Positions 46,098 through 59,600 of a stretch of DNA of 64,000 nucleotides are shown piece by piece. Both the position numbers and the translations under genes were made by a program. Under the pieces are notes generated by a model. That model worked only from the letters and a program-made list of their open reading frames with translations, searched no databases and was not told where the DNA came from. Each line of letters starts with the position of its first letter. The first letter of the stretch is position 1. The DNA comes from Ianthella basta. Taxonomy: Eukaryota > Porifera > Demospongiae > Verongiida > Ianthellidae. The stretch lies in assembly GCA_964019415.1 (NCBI GenBank), contig OZ025880.1, positions 2,968,813 to 3,032,812 on the forward strand, given 5' to 3'.

Positions 46098-46890
46098 CGG
46101 ACAGACCCGCCCTTCGGGCGGGTCTCTCCGCGTGCTCGGGATATGCCAGCTGGTTGGACACAGGCTGGTAGTGCCATCGCTACTCAGGCCCCAGCTAGTA
46201 ATGCACTGGCTGGTCATGCATGCTCTGACAAAGGATAGTCCAGGCTGGCCTGGTGATGTCAGTGTGACTGACCTACCATGTGTGCATGCAATTTACATGG
46301 AAGATCACCATAAACAAACAACGAATAGTTGTAAGAAGCTGGTGGTTTCTGTGTGTGAGACAACCCCTCTTCCCTTTTTTCTCCGCTTCGGCATTGCGCT
46401 AGCTTGGGTGCCATCCTCGCACCTGTGCGAACGCCTAGGATACAGCATACTTTCTTCCAAGATCCAAGATGGCCGACGGTCGGTTTATCCTGGGTTTTCG
46501 CCGCGCGCTCCTTGGCAGCAGCTAATTTCAGCATGTCTACCACCTTATGTTGAGACGGGGTACAGAGTGCGACGGATGGGAACGTTTGGGCGCTATTCGT
46601 CCATGCTCGTGAGAGGAGTTCGCTGACAACGGTTTGGGTCTTCTTTTGTATTGGCAGCATAGGAGCGTGCCCGGAAAACCGTATATTTTCTCCGTAGATC
46701 CAAGATGGCGGACGGTCAATTCGAGGTATTTCGCCGCGCGCTCCTTGGCAGGAGCTTCTTTGCGCAAGTCGCCCCCCTTAGATCGAGACCCGGTATGGCG
46801 TCCATAATCTGGGAAAGTTTGGTCTCAATTGGTGGCCGCTCGCGGGAGAACTTTGCGGACAACCTTTTGCACTTCTCTTTATATATATAG
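46098..46890. repeat. GC-rich repeat with 236-bp tandem duplication
   Basis: It opens with GACCCGCCC-TTC-GGGCGGGTC (hairpin). GATCCAAGATGGCSGACGGTC occurs at 46461 and again at 46697, each followed by CGCCGCGCGCTCCTTGGCAG about 30 bases on. The ending TTTATATATATAGATGG is AT-rich. Short frames start at each AAGATGG but are not recognisable genes. Confidence 0.65.
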
Positions 46891-47397
46891 ATGGTGTGAC
46901 AGTGAAAAACAATTGAAGGCCATGGATAAGCTTATTTTGATGTACTGAAGACAGTAGTGCACCCAAAGCCAGCCTGGAGATGTGTAAGAGAACAGCCGGA
47001 TATGCTGCTTGTATCCCCTTTCTTCTGTTTATATTCGCCTTGTTACTCCTTCCCAATGTATATTTGTGCGCTCCTAGCACACGACACTGCACACCTATGA
47101 ACCAAAATCTCTACAGGCAAGGACTTACATATGGTAAGGAAGGGCACCTGTGGCAACCAATTAGTCCAGCATTGAAGCAAGTACGAATTTCATGTTCCTC
47201 ATGCATGTATTAAGATACCCCAGTGGCGCTTGCATACATAACCATTTTGGTATAACACGGCAGCCAGTTCATCCAGAGTAACTGTGCTTAATGTTCAGCA
47301 CTAATGGTATTATTCAGCACAAGTCTTAATCTGATGTAGCTGTAATCCTTTCTATAATAATATAATGATACAAAAGAGTACAAAATAGTATAATTAT
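46891..47397. other. Intergenic sequence, nothing recognised
   Basis: No gene or named repeat seen between the GC-rich repeat and MITE-C copy 2. Confidence 0.35.
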
Positions 47398-47704
47398 GAA
47401 AATTCCTTTAGAATTAAAGGGATTTTTAAGAATGACAGAAACAGCATAAAAACAAGCTACAATAGCTCAACACCATGATAAATCGTATTCCCATGGAGTG
47501 CACTCTGCATTCCTGATTTCCTTGTACAGCTGCATGGACCCAAATGTGTAGCTAGTTAGTCCCATCTAGATACGAGGAAATTAGGAATATAGAGAAAATT
47601 CATGGAGATGTCATTTATCATGGTCTTGAGTTACTGTTGCTTGTTTCTATGCCTTTTCTGCTGGCTATTCCTAAATCCCTCTTAATTGCAAAGAAATTTT
47701 TAAA
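47398..47704. mobile_element. Foldback MITE-C, copy 2
   Basis: Same palindromic family as 42831-43145 (AAATTCCTTTAGAATTAAAG ... CTGCTGGCTATTCCTAAATC), more diverged. It abuts MITE-B at 47712. Confidence 0.8.
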
Positions 47705-47711
47705 TATATAT

Positions 47712-48199
47712 AAGTGTGGGCGGTATACCGGTATGTAGTTATACCGTGGTATTGTTTCAATACTGTGAAGGTATATATATGCATCATATAAAATCCAGAC
47801 ACTGAAGTACCGGTTAGTTACACGGTATTCCCTTGTAAATGTCGCAGATCAGGTATATTATTAACTCTGCTACAATTCGTTTGCTTTTCAAATGTTTCTA
47901 ACGCTTCTATGTATGATTCTAAGAGACTTAATTGCTACCTTTGCACACGGCAGCCATTTTTGTGACATCACGCTAATACAAATATCGCGCAAGCCTTGCC
48001 CACTGCCTACACAAAATGAAGCTCCGAAGTATTCGTAAATCAACATTAGTCCTAGCCATAGAAGTTGTAATCTTTCATATACATGCAAGTAACAGCGATT
48101 TGCATGTCAGCAATTCATTTTGCTCTGGTATGTAGTTATACCACAATAGGTTTATCAAGATTACCAAGGTACTATATTTGCCAATACCGCCCACCCTTA
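47712..48199. mobile_element. MITE-B, intact copy
   Basis: TIRs GTGTGGGCGGTATACCGGTA and, inverted at the right end, GGGTGGGCGGTATTGGCAAA. About 490 bp with no coding sequence. Matches 20849-21880 in the reverse orientation. Confidence 0.8.
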
Positions 48200-50670
48200 T
48201 TTTTTATTAACTTTAATTATGCATAATACTATGGCTTACATGATTTATGGCTGCCCTGCTGTAATGCAACTTGCACCTTTATGAGTGCGATGGAAGTTTG
48301 TGAGCTTCGAGCACAGTATTAACTTCAATAGGGTACAGAATATTTTATTCCGTGGATCTTCATCAGCTGTAACCTCTACAGTGTCACCTTTATGAGTGTA
48401 TGCCAGTGATGCGAATGACCATGACTGACTATAGTATATTACTGCACTACCCTGGCTCTAATGTTTCTGATAACACATTACATGTGTACTGTGAACGTAT
48501 CACTTGTCCTTCATTGCAGTTAACATCTATGATCAGTTCATATACTTGTAACCTCCCAAAACGAACCCTAACCTGGTGAGTTGAGTAGTCCTCTATCTAT
48601 GACCTACCGTACCAGTGTTCACTATCCTAGCAGCAGTACCCGCAGATATAGTCATGTATGGAGGTGAGGGGGTCCTACTATAACAATATCTAAAATTTTC
48701 TTGACAGCACTAGTTAGTCTTGATTTTGTACCTGTGCATTTTATAGCTAGCTCCTTGTAGTGACACATATACGTACATCCTCTGGAAGACCAACAGAATA
48801 CAATCATACTTTTGCTGTTGAGACAGCACCTTTGGGTTGTCCATTTTGTCATTATCAGCTATTCATCCCTGTTCTCTAGGTCAAAAGTTGCCTTACTTCA
48901 TATTCAATGAATTCACAACACTTTTTCCACTTCCACAGGACTCTGTTCACACCACTAAGTGACCTAACACTGATACTAGTGTGTTCTAGCAATTACTTAA
49001 GCAAAAATGCTTGTATTGAATAGAGTATTTTCTTATGACTGTCTTCATAATTATGCATGTTACCACTAGTGGTTGATATACATTACATTGTTAAATCTTA
49101 TTAATTCATGTAAACATATAATTATACAGTATAATCATGTATAGTCAGGCACATCTATATGCATGGCCACGTGCTTAATTATAATTATAAAAGTAGCTAT
49201 AGAAAGAGTAGATGTCAATTGTCACAATTATTACCAAACATTTCGACCCATTCTAGGGTAGAGTAGGCCGAAATGGTTCCATTACGCAGATGCTCCAAAT
49301 GTGACGTAATCTACATAAGTTGGGAAGATGCATGCCCCTGCATTCCACAGTTATCAGCTGATAGTTGAATGGTCAGTGGTAGATCAAAATACAAGGCACA
49401 GCTAGTGCTAGTGGAGTTTCCTAAGAATGGCTACACCTAGCCACAAAGAGATTAGGCACGAGGCCCGAGGGTGGGAAATGCCCAAAAGGGGGTGCTTATA
49501 GATCAGCAACATCCCGAAAAGGAGGTGTTATATATATATAGGTGATTTATTTACTGAACAAAGGGAGGTGTGGGCGAATGGTAATTGGTTTCTTGCCAAA
49601 TAAGGAAAGCGCTAGAGAAACACGGGTGAATCCATTGCAGCGTTATTTTTGTTTACACAGAGGAGGCAGCGAACCGGCAGGCACAGAAACGTCTGTACAC
49701 TACCCCTCTGGAAACCTTTACGAAGGAGATGTCTTACCCATCTCCTGCAACGCAATCGGAGGTGCCAACTGTGGACAAAACTTGGCTGGTTAATCGTGCC
49801 TCGGCGGAAGATGCACCCTGTGACATTGGAGGCGGAGGGGGCCAATCTGGCTCAGAGGAATCTGACGTTGGGACAGCACAATGGATCTGTGATCAGCTGC
49901 AGCAGAATTGACCGTAATCTGAGTCTTTATGTTCATTCAGTAGCTAACTAGCTACCTGAGATGTCTTTCGTACATCCTCTCGCTGAATAATCAGCCACCT
50001 TTAGACGCACAATTTGTGGAGCTGATGGTAATCTCTATGTTGCTTCGTTACCTACACTATATCTACACTACACTACCCAACCATAAGGGTTGAGTAGTGT
50101 CATGTTGATCTGAATAAATTATGTTGTGCGTGCATCTCAAGACATGATAGCTACTACCAATCCAATGAGACAATGACATGCATACACAGTGCATTCATCC
50201 AAACGTCTATTTCCAAACTTGGGTAGTCACTAGGATATGGACTGTGTGATGTCATAGTTGTGTACAGATTATACATAATTATTAATATTAATCTATATAT
50301 AGCATGCATGGATTGTATGCAGCGCTATATAAAAATTATAGCCATATATAATGTATATAATTTTATACATGTACATGTGTATGGAAATATAGCTAGAATA
50401 AAATAGTTGTTATAATGCATGGTATAATATTTAGAAGAAGCTCTTGCAAAATTTATATATATCATGAAAGCAAAGGATAAAAAATGATACAAAGATTGAA
50501 AACAGAGTCATATGTATGTATAACTATCTGACATAAAATGTAGCAAAGGCAAACAGAAAACTTTCATTTACAGATATCATTATATAGAGAATCAAATAAA
50601 TAGAATGCCATTATCATGATTGACAAAGGAAATAAAAGGTTTAGTTGATCCAGGACACATGATGATAAGA
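48200..50670. other. Intergenic region between convergent NLR and integrin genes
   Basis: AT-rich sequence with no recognised gene. A frame near 49660-49790 contains YPSGNLYEGDVLP, superficially MORN-like, but no repeat follows. Confidence 0.4.
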
Positions 50671-53600
50671 CTAATACCACATTGAAGAGTTTGCGGAAAA
50701 GCGAGGATTCTGCAGCTGGCCTTGACTGGCACGCTCTTGGAGGTTCTGAGGGTTGCCACTCTGTATACAAGGAACGGAAACTATGTTTAAGCGACAATCA
50801 TCAATGCTGTAGGAGGAACATCTCAAATTCCAGTATACCGTAAATATTCTAAATAATTGAAAATCTAAAGTTCGCAAACTTCCAGTGATCTTGCCTCTAC
50901 CCGCTCTAAAAATTCGATTTATTGGCCGTCTCTAAAGTTTGGGAAAACCTCTAATTTCGGCAAGGGCAAGGTTATATATCGCCGTTCATTTCGCCTCCAT
51001 GCTTAATGAACACGAATGCTTCTCCAATACTGGGGTTCCACATCTCCTTGTAGACATGATATCCGCAAATAACGCACGATACTGTTACAAAGAATGCACC
51101 AGCGGTGGCCATTTTCTGTATGGAGCCTTCCTAAAAAAGGGTGGCAAAGGACGCTCCAATTTTGCAAGAAGGCTCTAATGTTCGCAAGAAGACAGCAAAG
51201 AAGATCATATTGCCTCCTCAAATTCAAAAGGTTAGATTTGAAATGAGGATAAAGTTTACGAATTTTTAGAATATTTACGGTAGAATTATTTGTAAAAAGA
51301 ACTATAGTTTGGCAATCCATGTAACTGTGGTATTTCACATTACCAGTATTATACCTTGCACATGTACTTGAGAACTACACTGGCAACTTACTTTTGGAAC
51401 TAGTGATACATGTTTATAGTGGTCCTGCATGAATGCACAGCAGAGGACACAGGAAAACAATAACTTTGTGTGGTGATCATCACATTGCAGCAAAGACCAG
51501 TATAGGTCTGCATGTGGAATGGCAGTGTATATGAGATGTGCGTGTGTCTCACTTGATGGAACAGGATGACAGCAGCAAGGATAATGGCAAGGAAGGCCAG
51601 TATTGGGACTAGGAGCCCCACGGCAATCGGGACAGCAATCATCAATGCAGTGTTATCTGGATGCATGGAAGTGTATGCCGGACAGCCTGCATGGAGGGAT
51701 GAAACATTTGAAGCATCAGATAGTGCACAACAGACATATCCTCTGTCTATAGTATGATGAATGTACAGTTGATGCATATATGTACATCACACATTGTAGT
51801 GTCCGTGTTGACTGCGCAATAATTGTACGTATACATTGAAGTGGTTATATACTTCAAAAGGTGGAGCAAAAGTGGCAGAATACGTATCTTGGACAGCTAT
51901 GAACCAGATCAACATGTGCAGGCAAGCATGCAGCTACATACGCAGAGTTGTTCTATATGAAATGTGCAAATCATTTTACTTCTTGTTGCAAATTTGTAAA
52001 CATTTAGCACTCACATGCTGAGGAGTTGGATACTAATATATCTGCAGATCCATTAGTGTTCGGCTTCACATAGAATGTGATTCCACTGCAACGCCAATCT
52101 ACTGGGGCAGTAATGCAAGTATAGGTCCCATCCAGACGGGGATCACTTGGTCCCGAAATGGTGTCAGCCATAACAGTGGCATTGACAGCATCACAGATGG
52201 ACTGACAGCTCTCCTCCCCTGTCTCCTGGAACACACCATCCACAATTCTATACAAGCAGTTGGTGCAGTTAGTGTATCGACTACACTGCTCTGGGCCACA
52301 TATCTGCAAACAGGGAAGAAAGGAAGCATTGTACAGTGAATGTACATACGTATGTGCAGCAGTGAAACATAGAGATACCGAGACACTATGGACATTGGTC
52401 AAAAGTATTCCTCGGGTGATAAGTGGAGCAATGGAAGATTAATTGCAAACATGCTGAGATTGTTTCTACAGGAAGGTGCATTGTTTTGGGAGTGCACACA
52501 CTTGCTCCCGTCACAAGGATTTCTCCTGGCTATGATTACATGTCAAGGGTGTAGCCAGGGGGGTCGGGGGGTTCGGACGAACTGACTGTGGCCATGAATC
52601 ACGTGCATTTAGTTAGCTAGACGACAGGCACGCACACTAGCTAGCAGACAGTGTCTGGTTTAATGGTAAACAGTAACGTACCAGACCCCACAATGTAATG
52701 TAACAATGTAAGTCCTCCGAAAGGAAAATTGGCATAAGTGGCATGTGAATAAGTCATGATCACGACAGGTGAACTCACTACTCTTTCAACGCACTTCCTG
52801 TTGGGCCCACATTCACAAATGTCCCCAGAGAACCCTTGATTACAAGTGCAAGTCCCATTGCAGCCACACACTCCATTCCCTATAAATAAGACAGAGACAC
52901 AGCAGTACTAATGACCTGCATGATTGTTGCAAGCTCTCAGATCAAAATTTGAAGCAGTAAAGTGCACAAGAGACATACATAGAGCCACCAAAATGTACAC
53001 TCAAATGAAAGGTGCATCAAACGGGCACTGCACATACATGTCCATGGATTCATGGCAGCTCTCCCTTACCACTGCAGACTTTGCCTGTCATGTCCATGCC
53101 ACACTGAAAGTTATTGCACTCACACATCTCACCAAAGTACATTGATTTAGGAACCTGCATTATAGGAAAGCAAATTAAAAGCATCATAATACTATAATGC
53201 TAGGAAAAGTGCAACTTCATAATCATGAATGCCTATAAAGCACTGAGTATAAGGCCAATTCCAATGCAACACATTTGGTGGGGGAGAAGGCAGGGGGATT
53301 CAATACTGTAGCAAGTCTACTGTCCAGCTATGAACACTGTACTGTGCATGAGTCTGACCTGCAGCTGTGGGTTGACATTCTGTCTACACCTGCACTGTCC
53401 ACACACACACTCTCCTGCATCAGGGCCTGAACAGACAAGACCATTGGGGCCAGTGCTGTATAGAACAAAGAGAAGAAAGAAGTTGTATGTGGGACTCATG
53501 CTGCATTGTGTTACATGAGTGTGTATGGAGATTTGATCATACCGGCATGAGTTGGAGATGGGTCCAGGGGTGTTCTTGATATCGCAGTGACACATGTGCC

Positions 53601-56600
53601 CAATCCTACAAGGCAAGCACCAGCATACAATCACTCATTCGTTACACATGCATATCTTATGGGATTTGTGCCTACACTAGCCGCATGTAATGGGCCAATG
53701 TCAGAGGTCAAAGTTCAGACGTTTTGCCGTTAGTTGCACTGATTATGCACCTGCACTAACCTTCCTTCTGCACATTCACAGAGACCACACACAAGGTCTC
53801 CTTGGTTGGAACAGTAGGAGCTGTTCACCATCTGATGAATGAAAGTGGGAAACAGCCAATACAACTGACACTACAAATGTGCCCTGTTTAGGGATGAGCA
53901 ACTGTATAACAACTTACCTTATCCATTTCACAGTCACAGGAGCACACACCCTGAACATCAACAGTGACCTCACCAAACAGTGTAGATGAGATCTTAAAGC
54001 TGCAATGACAAGACAGCAATACATAAGTATGCACAATATAAGAATAGACTACAATAGACTACTACAGTGACTCTGCACTGTAACTAGGCCTGACCTAGTG
54101 CCTTTGATCAGTCTTTCTGTGCACTCACTAACTGAAATAGTGGCCGTGAAGGTGATCTGCACAAATGAACAGGACAGTGGTGATGAATGTGAGAAAGTAC
54201 ATAAAGTTACATCCTCGAATACCACACCTCAGTTTCACTGGCCACTGTAGTACAGCCTCCAGCATCAGGATATGCAAAGGGGCCACAGTTAGCACTGAAC
54301 GAGACCTCCAAACCAGGAACACTCTCTGCAGTGAGCCTCACATTGGATACAAGCTCCTAAACATACAGCAGGGCATGTGTGCAGCAAATGCAAAACCTTA
54401 GTGTAGTCAGACCGCAATTTTGCTCGGACTCCGCAAGGGTAAAGTCAGAGCAATATAAGAGAAATGAACTAAGGCCATAGACATTCAGAGGCTATTCTAG
54501 AATGCCTCAAAATACATGGGATGAAGGCAAGTGGACTCACAGTATAACCTTCTGTAAATGCTTCAATCAGGTTCTGTGAGTTCTCATCCAGGAGTCTCAC
54601 AACAGCATTGTCTAAGGCACTTTGTAGTAGCTACACACAGTGAGCAATGATGCAATTGAAGAGCAACCAAGCATCATCCAATTACTTCACTGAGATTACA
54701 GTAATTACAGCACATTCAGCACAGTACTACACATGTTATGTACTGGGTACAGATGTACATTAACTTACGTGGTACAAGCCCAGCTGTGCAGACGTCACCA
54801 AAAAGATTGGGGAGATCCCCCTTTCCAGGAGAAGATGTTTAACCATTGCAATAGATGGGTAGTCCTATGGCAGGAGCATATCACACACACTAACCGAATA
54901 TTGCAATAGACAATTATATACTGTAGGACACGAGCTATAAATGTGCCTTCCACAGTCTCAGAAGTAAAATATGCATTAGTACAGCATATAATGTGTGGCA
55001 TGTATAGTAGCTACTTTTTACATCAAGAGATGGTTATGTGCTTGTCTCCAAAATCAGCCATTGGCAAAGTCTTCCTCACCAGTCTCAAATCCTCTTCATA
55101 CTTGTAGTATGTTTCTCCTCCACTGGTTACTCTATGAAGGTGGCATTGACCATCATGTGGAGTGACAGCACCACCAATCTGCAGTGCAAACAAATCCACA
55201 AGTAGAAACCAATGCATGTAGCATTTAGAAGCTGCTACCATAGTAATGCAGTGCAACTAACCTTGCCATCTCCTCCAAAGTGGAAGCCAGCATCTGACAT
55301 GTACACCAGCAGACGTCTAGCAGAATTTTCTCGCCAACCAATAATCTGTGCAATGAAGTGGATTATGCATAATGTGTATGGATGCAATTCTGCATGCAGT
55401 CTGTACTAGCTTGAACAATGTGACTCACATCTTGGCAGACCACAGCCTGCAGCAATCCATCCATTCCACCTTCTGGTGCGTCAAGGTTACTGGAAATAAT
55501 ACGCTCATTCACAGCATTCTGACATAGGAAAGACACACACATGCAGTAATAACATAAAGATAGGCACAAATATTGCACACTACATGGAACATGTGAATAG
55601 CACTATGCATACAGTCCTCACTAACAGCAAATGCATTGGAGTCATTTGTGAGTGAGATAAAATGTCTGAAGCTGTAAGGTGCCTCACAGGCTTCATCTGT
55701 TTCACAAGATGCCATCAGCCTAGTGGCAAGAGGAGAAAACACAGCTACTGAGACCGTAAACTAGGTCACAATGGTTTAAAATCCCTACTTATCTGGTCCA
55801 ATGTCAGTGTAAGGTGATGTCCGCTTGTCCAGAAAGGCTCCAAACCCCAAGGTAAAGTTGCTACTGATTGTGCTAATGTCACGGGCTGTATTGGGAAATG
55901 AAGCAAACGATCAAATATCACATGCACTTTTTTAGCTGTTGCATAACTACTGTCAGGGGCATACAAAACTAGAAAGGGAGTTCTACATATTACCATTCTG
56001 TTCATTATAAGCCAAAATAAGAACTTATACAGGGCTGTAGCGCCCAGTCCGGCCGGTCCGGTTTTTGCTGCTGGAACAAAATTCTAAATATTGAAGATAT
56101 GCATTCTAAACACACTTCCAAATTGGGAAGGGGGTACTAGCCTAAGGTTAAACAATGTTCTAAAAGCAGAGTGGTCTTGTTACAGTGTTGCAGGACTTAG
56201 TTTGAACAAGGAATAGCCAGATACTTAGTCCTCTAACCAACCTTAACGGCGGCAGCCATTTTACGGATGTCGCATGACGTTTTTGACGTTTTCTGATGCG
56301 TAAAAAGGTGTGTTAATCGATCGCCATGCAAATCAGACAGCACAGTAGCGCTTCAGTCATGTATAGCGGATTTATGCAACCTTGCAACAGTTCCCACACC
56401 ATGGGTAGTTGTTACCTAGGATACGGACTGGTACTGTACTCACCTATTATATATCACCCTGTTCATATCCTAGGTAACGACTACCCAGGTATGGGAACTG
56501 TTGCAAGGTTGCATAAATCCGCTGTACATGGATGCATGCATGCAGCATGGTGGTATATATTTGTACATGGGAACATGTACGTAGCTTGAATGGGCATATG

Positions 56601-59600
56601 CATGCAATAGGATAGTCTCCTGTGGCAACCCTTGTTATTGCACACTCACATGTACACTTGCACTATAATACACAGGCGGAGAAACAGGGGATGGTAGCAA
56701 GAGCGGCAAAATGTTGGCAGATGTAGGGATGGTGAAAACGTATTCAAAGTCAGCGCAAGCTAATGACCTGGGTTTTGCATGGACCAGCCCTCCTTGTTGC
56801 ATGGACCGGCTGGCCCCCCTCTTTGCATGGACTGGCCCTCCTCCTGTCTTTGGAGGAAACATTTTTACACACCTTTTGCATTGATGGTGTCTTCTATTCA
56901 AGGGTAGGAGAGATTTGTGCTGCCTAGCATCGGAGAGACAGCCAAAAAAACACTAGATTTTGACTTTTAATGCGCAATCTTCTTATTTCAATGCATTGTA
57001 TTACCTGTTTCATGGCACTTGATCGCCTTTCCTGCTGTAAGTGCCTATTGGTAGATGTTACATTTTATCATACTCATTGAAGTGTTAATGGGCCTAGAAT
57101 TGCTCCAAAAGTACTCACAGAACATCTAAATTTCAAATATTTTCCTGGGGGGGCATGCCCCCAGCCCCCCTAGTTTGCGTCACGTCATCTATGGCCTGAC
57201 TGGTTTTTATCTTGGTGCTATGGCCCTGTTATAGCATAATTAAAATGGCTGCCCTCACCAAACACTGAACTATGCAATTCTGCATATCTGCGAATATGTC
57301 ACCAGTGAATATTCGCACACCATATATGCTCCAGCATCAGTGAATTTAAACGCGAAATCCATGAAAATTTCAAATCAGCAAATATAAGCCCATGAATATT
57401 AAAGTACATAAAATAGTTATTCATTCAACCACTCACAAATATACACATCTCACCAATGTCTCTTGTAATTGACTGTAGTGTTGCCAAGTCATCACTCATG
57501 GATTGAGAGAAGTCCATCAGAAAGTACACATCAAGAGGAAAGACAGCTGCAGGTCTCACAGTGATGGGGACAGACTGGGGTTGGCCTAAGGGGGCAATGA
57601 GTTAAACCTGCAAATGGAATCTGCCACAATTGAAATTGAAGACCGCATAATCTGAGACAGCAAACAGCATGCGTGCTTATCACAGTAATACTTTTACTCA
57701 ATTTAAATGATAATTTTATGGTTAAGACGATCAAATACGTATGTATGCTACATAGAAAGCTCAATTACAGTAATTGGGGGCATACAAACTAGTGAGGGAC
57801 ACCCAGCTAGCTCAGACTGTGAAGTGTGAACAACTGAACAGCAATGATTTCTCCTACATACACACACATATAGTGTGGTAAACCTGTAGAACTTTGACTT
57901 CGAATTGCTTCAGCAGTTTTCAGCTCTTTGGGAATTCATGCCCATTATGCCAATGCATATGGTAAGCAGAATGAACTAGCTGTAGATACACCATCTCTAT
58001 ACACATACTACCACAAATGGGGTTGTTGCATAGCTACACCTACCCAAATTCTCCCAATTTACAAGGTGAACTTGGATTGAGGTCCCATGTTATGTTCATT
58101 CATAGGATGGCATTGGTCGGGACATTCCCCAAGGCTGGTTTCATGCATCTTAGCACCCCCCCCCCCCAAAGCTTACAGTATTGTGGCAGCAATGGAGTAT
58201 ACTGAAATGGTAGTGTGGCTAACTGCAACCATTGTAACTACATGCACAGTTACAACAGTAACATGTTCAGGCCTTCTCAAACAAATAACATATGACATCA
58301 GAAAGGGTTGGTTCTCTAATACCAGCTTTGCAACAGGGTTGAAAACCTTGCCGACGTTTCGACCAGATGCTCTGGTCTTCTTCAGGGCGAACATATGACA
58401 TATTTCAGGAAAAGAACCACACAAAGGAGTCAGTCAGGAGTAGTGCATCTCTGTCTCACCTGGTCTGACTTTGAGTGACACAGCTTGTGGAGTTATCTGC
58501 ACATCATCACTCAGTGAGTCATTCTGAGTGGGAGAGGAGGAAGGTGTGTGGACAAGTGAGATAGTGTGAAGGCAAATCAGAACTATTAAGACTGCATAAC
58601 AGTAAAACATGGAAGTAATGTTGATTCACAATCATTTCTCATTTCAATGCACCTATCTCTGATTGTATTATACACAAATCATAGTACAATTCCATTATAT
58701 CTGTAATGGAGATTGCCAATGAGGGGGGGGGGGGGGGGGGAGTGAGTAGAGATGATTGTGGATCGATGGCCATGGTTTTTTAGTGTTGGGCGGTGACACT
58801 ACCATCAGAAAACTCACTTGCAAGATAGCTTGGTTTCCATTAGGGTTCTGAAGAAACTCAGTCTCACAGTTGGGTTTGGACGCACTAGCGTGAATACAAT
58901 GACCATTATTCTAAAGAAGGTGGACCAGAGCAAGGAAGGCATTGAGTAACAATGCTTAGGGCCAGGAGACATGGCTGCAGGCAGGCAACTGACATGGTGT
59001 AATGGTGTCATTACAAAGTGTTCTGAACATTGCAGTTTGATGTGGCATGTGTACAATGCATGCTGATACACTCAGCACGAAAGAAGGTCAGCAGTGGACT
59101 GAAGTTGATGATTGATGGTATGGAAGTAGAACAGGTTCGAGTTTTCAAGTTTCTTGGAGTCTTGGTTAATGACACTCTCACCTGGTCTGACCACATCGAC
59201 ATGGTCTGCAACAAGGTCACCCGTGGCCTCAATCTCCTACGTCGTCTTTCTTGGTTTCTCCCTCAGCCTCTCCTTCTTCTCTACCTCAAGTCCTACATTC
59301 TTCCCACTTTTGACTACTGTGATGTTGTTTGGTCTGGGTGCACTAGGGATGAAGCTCTTCGCTTGGAAACCCTGCTGAACTTTGCTTGCCGTACTGTTCT
59401 CCGTAGGCGTAGAGATTATTCCGCTTCTTCCGCTCGTGGTGAACTTGGTCTCTCCACCCTTTCCGCAAGAAGAAAGCTCCACCTGGCCCAAACCATGTTT
59501 AAATGTTTGTCTTCTCAGTCTCCTCCTTATCTTTCTCAACTTTTCTCTTCACCAAACTCTCACTACAACACTCGTTCTTCTTCTACTTGCCAACTCAATC

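Noticed and set aside
49542-49793. MORN-like YPSGNLYEGDV motif
   Set aside because: A single weak match without tandem repeats or splice-supported exon.
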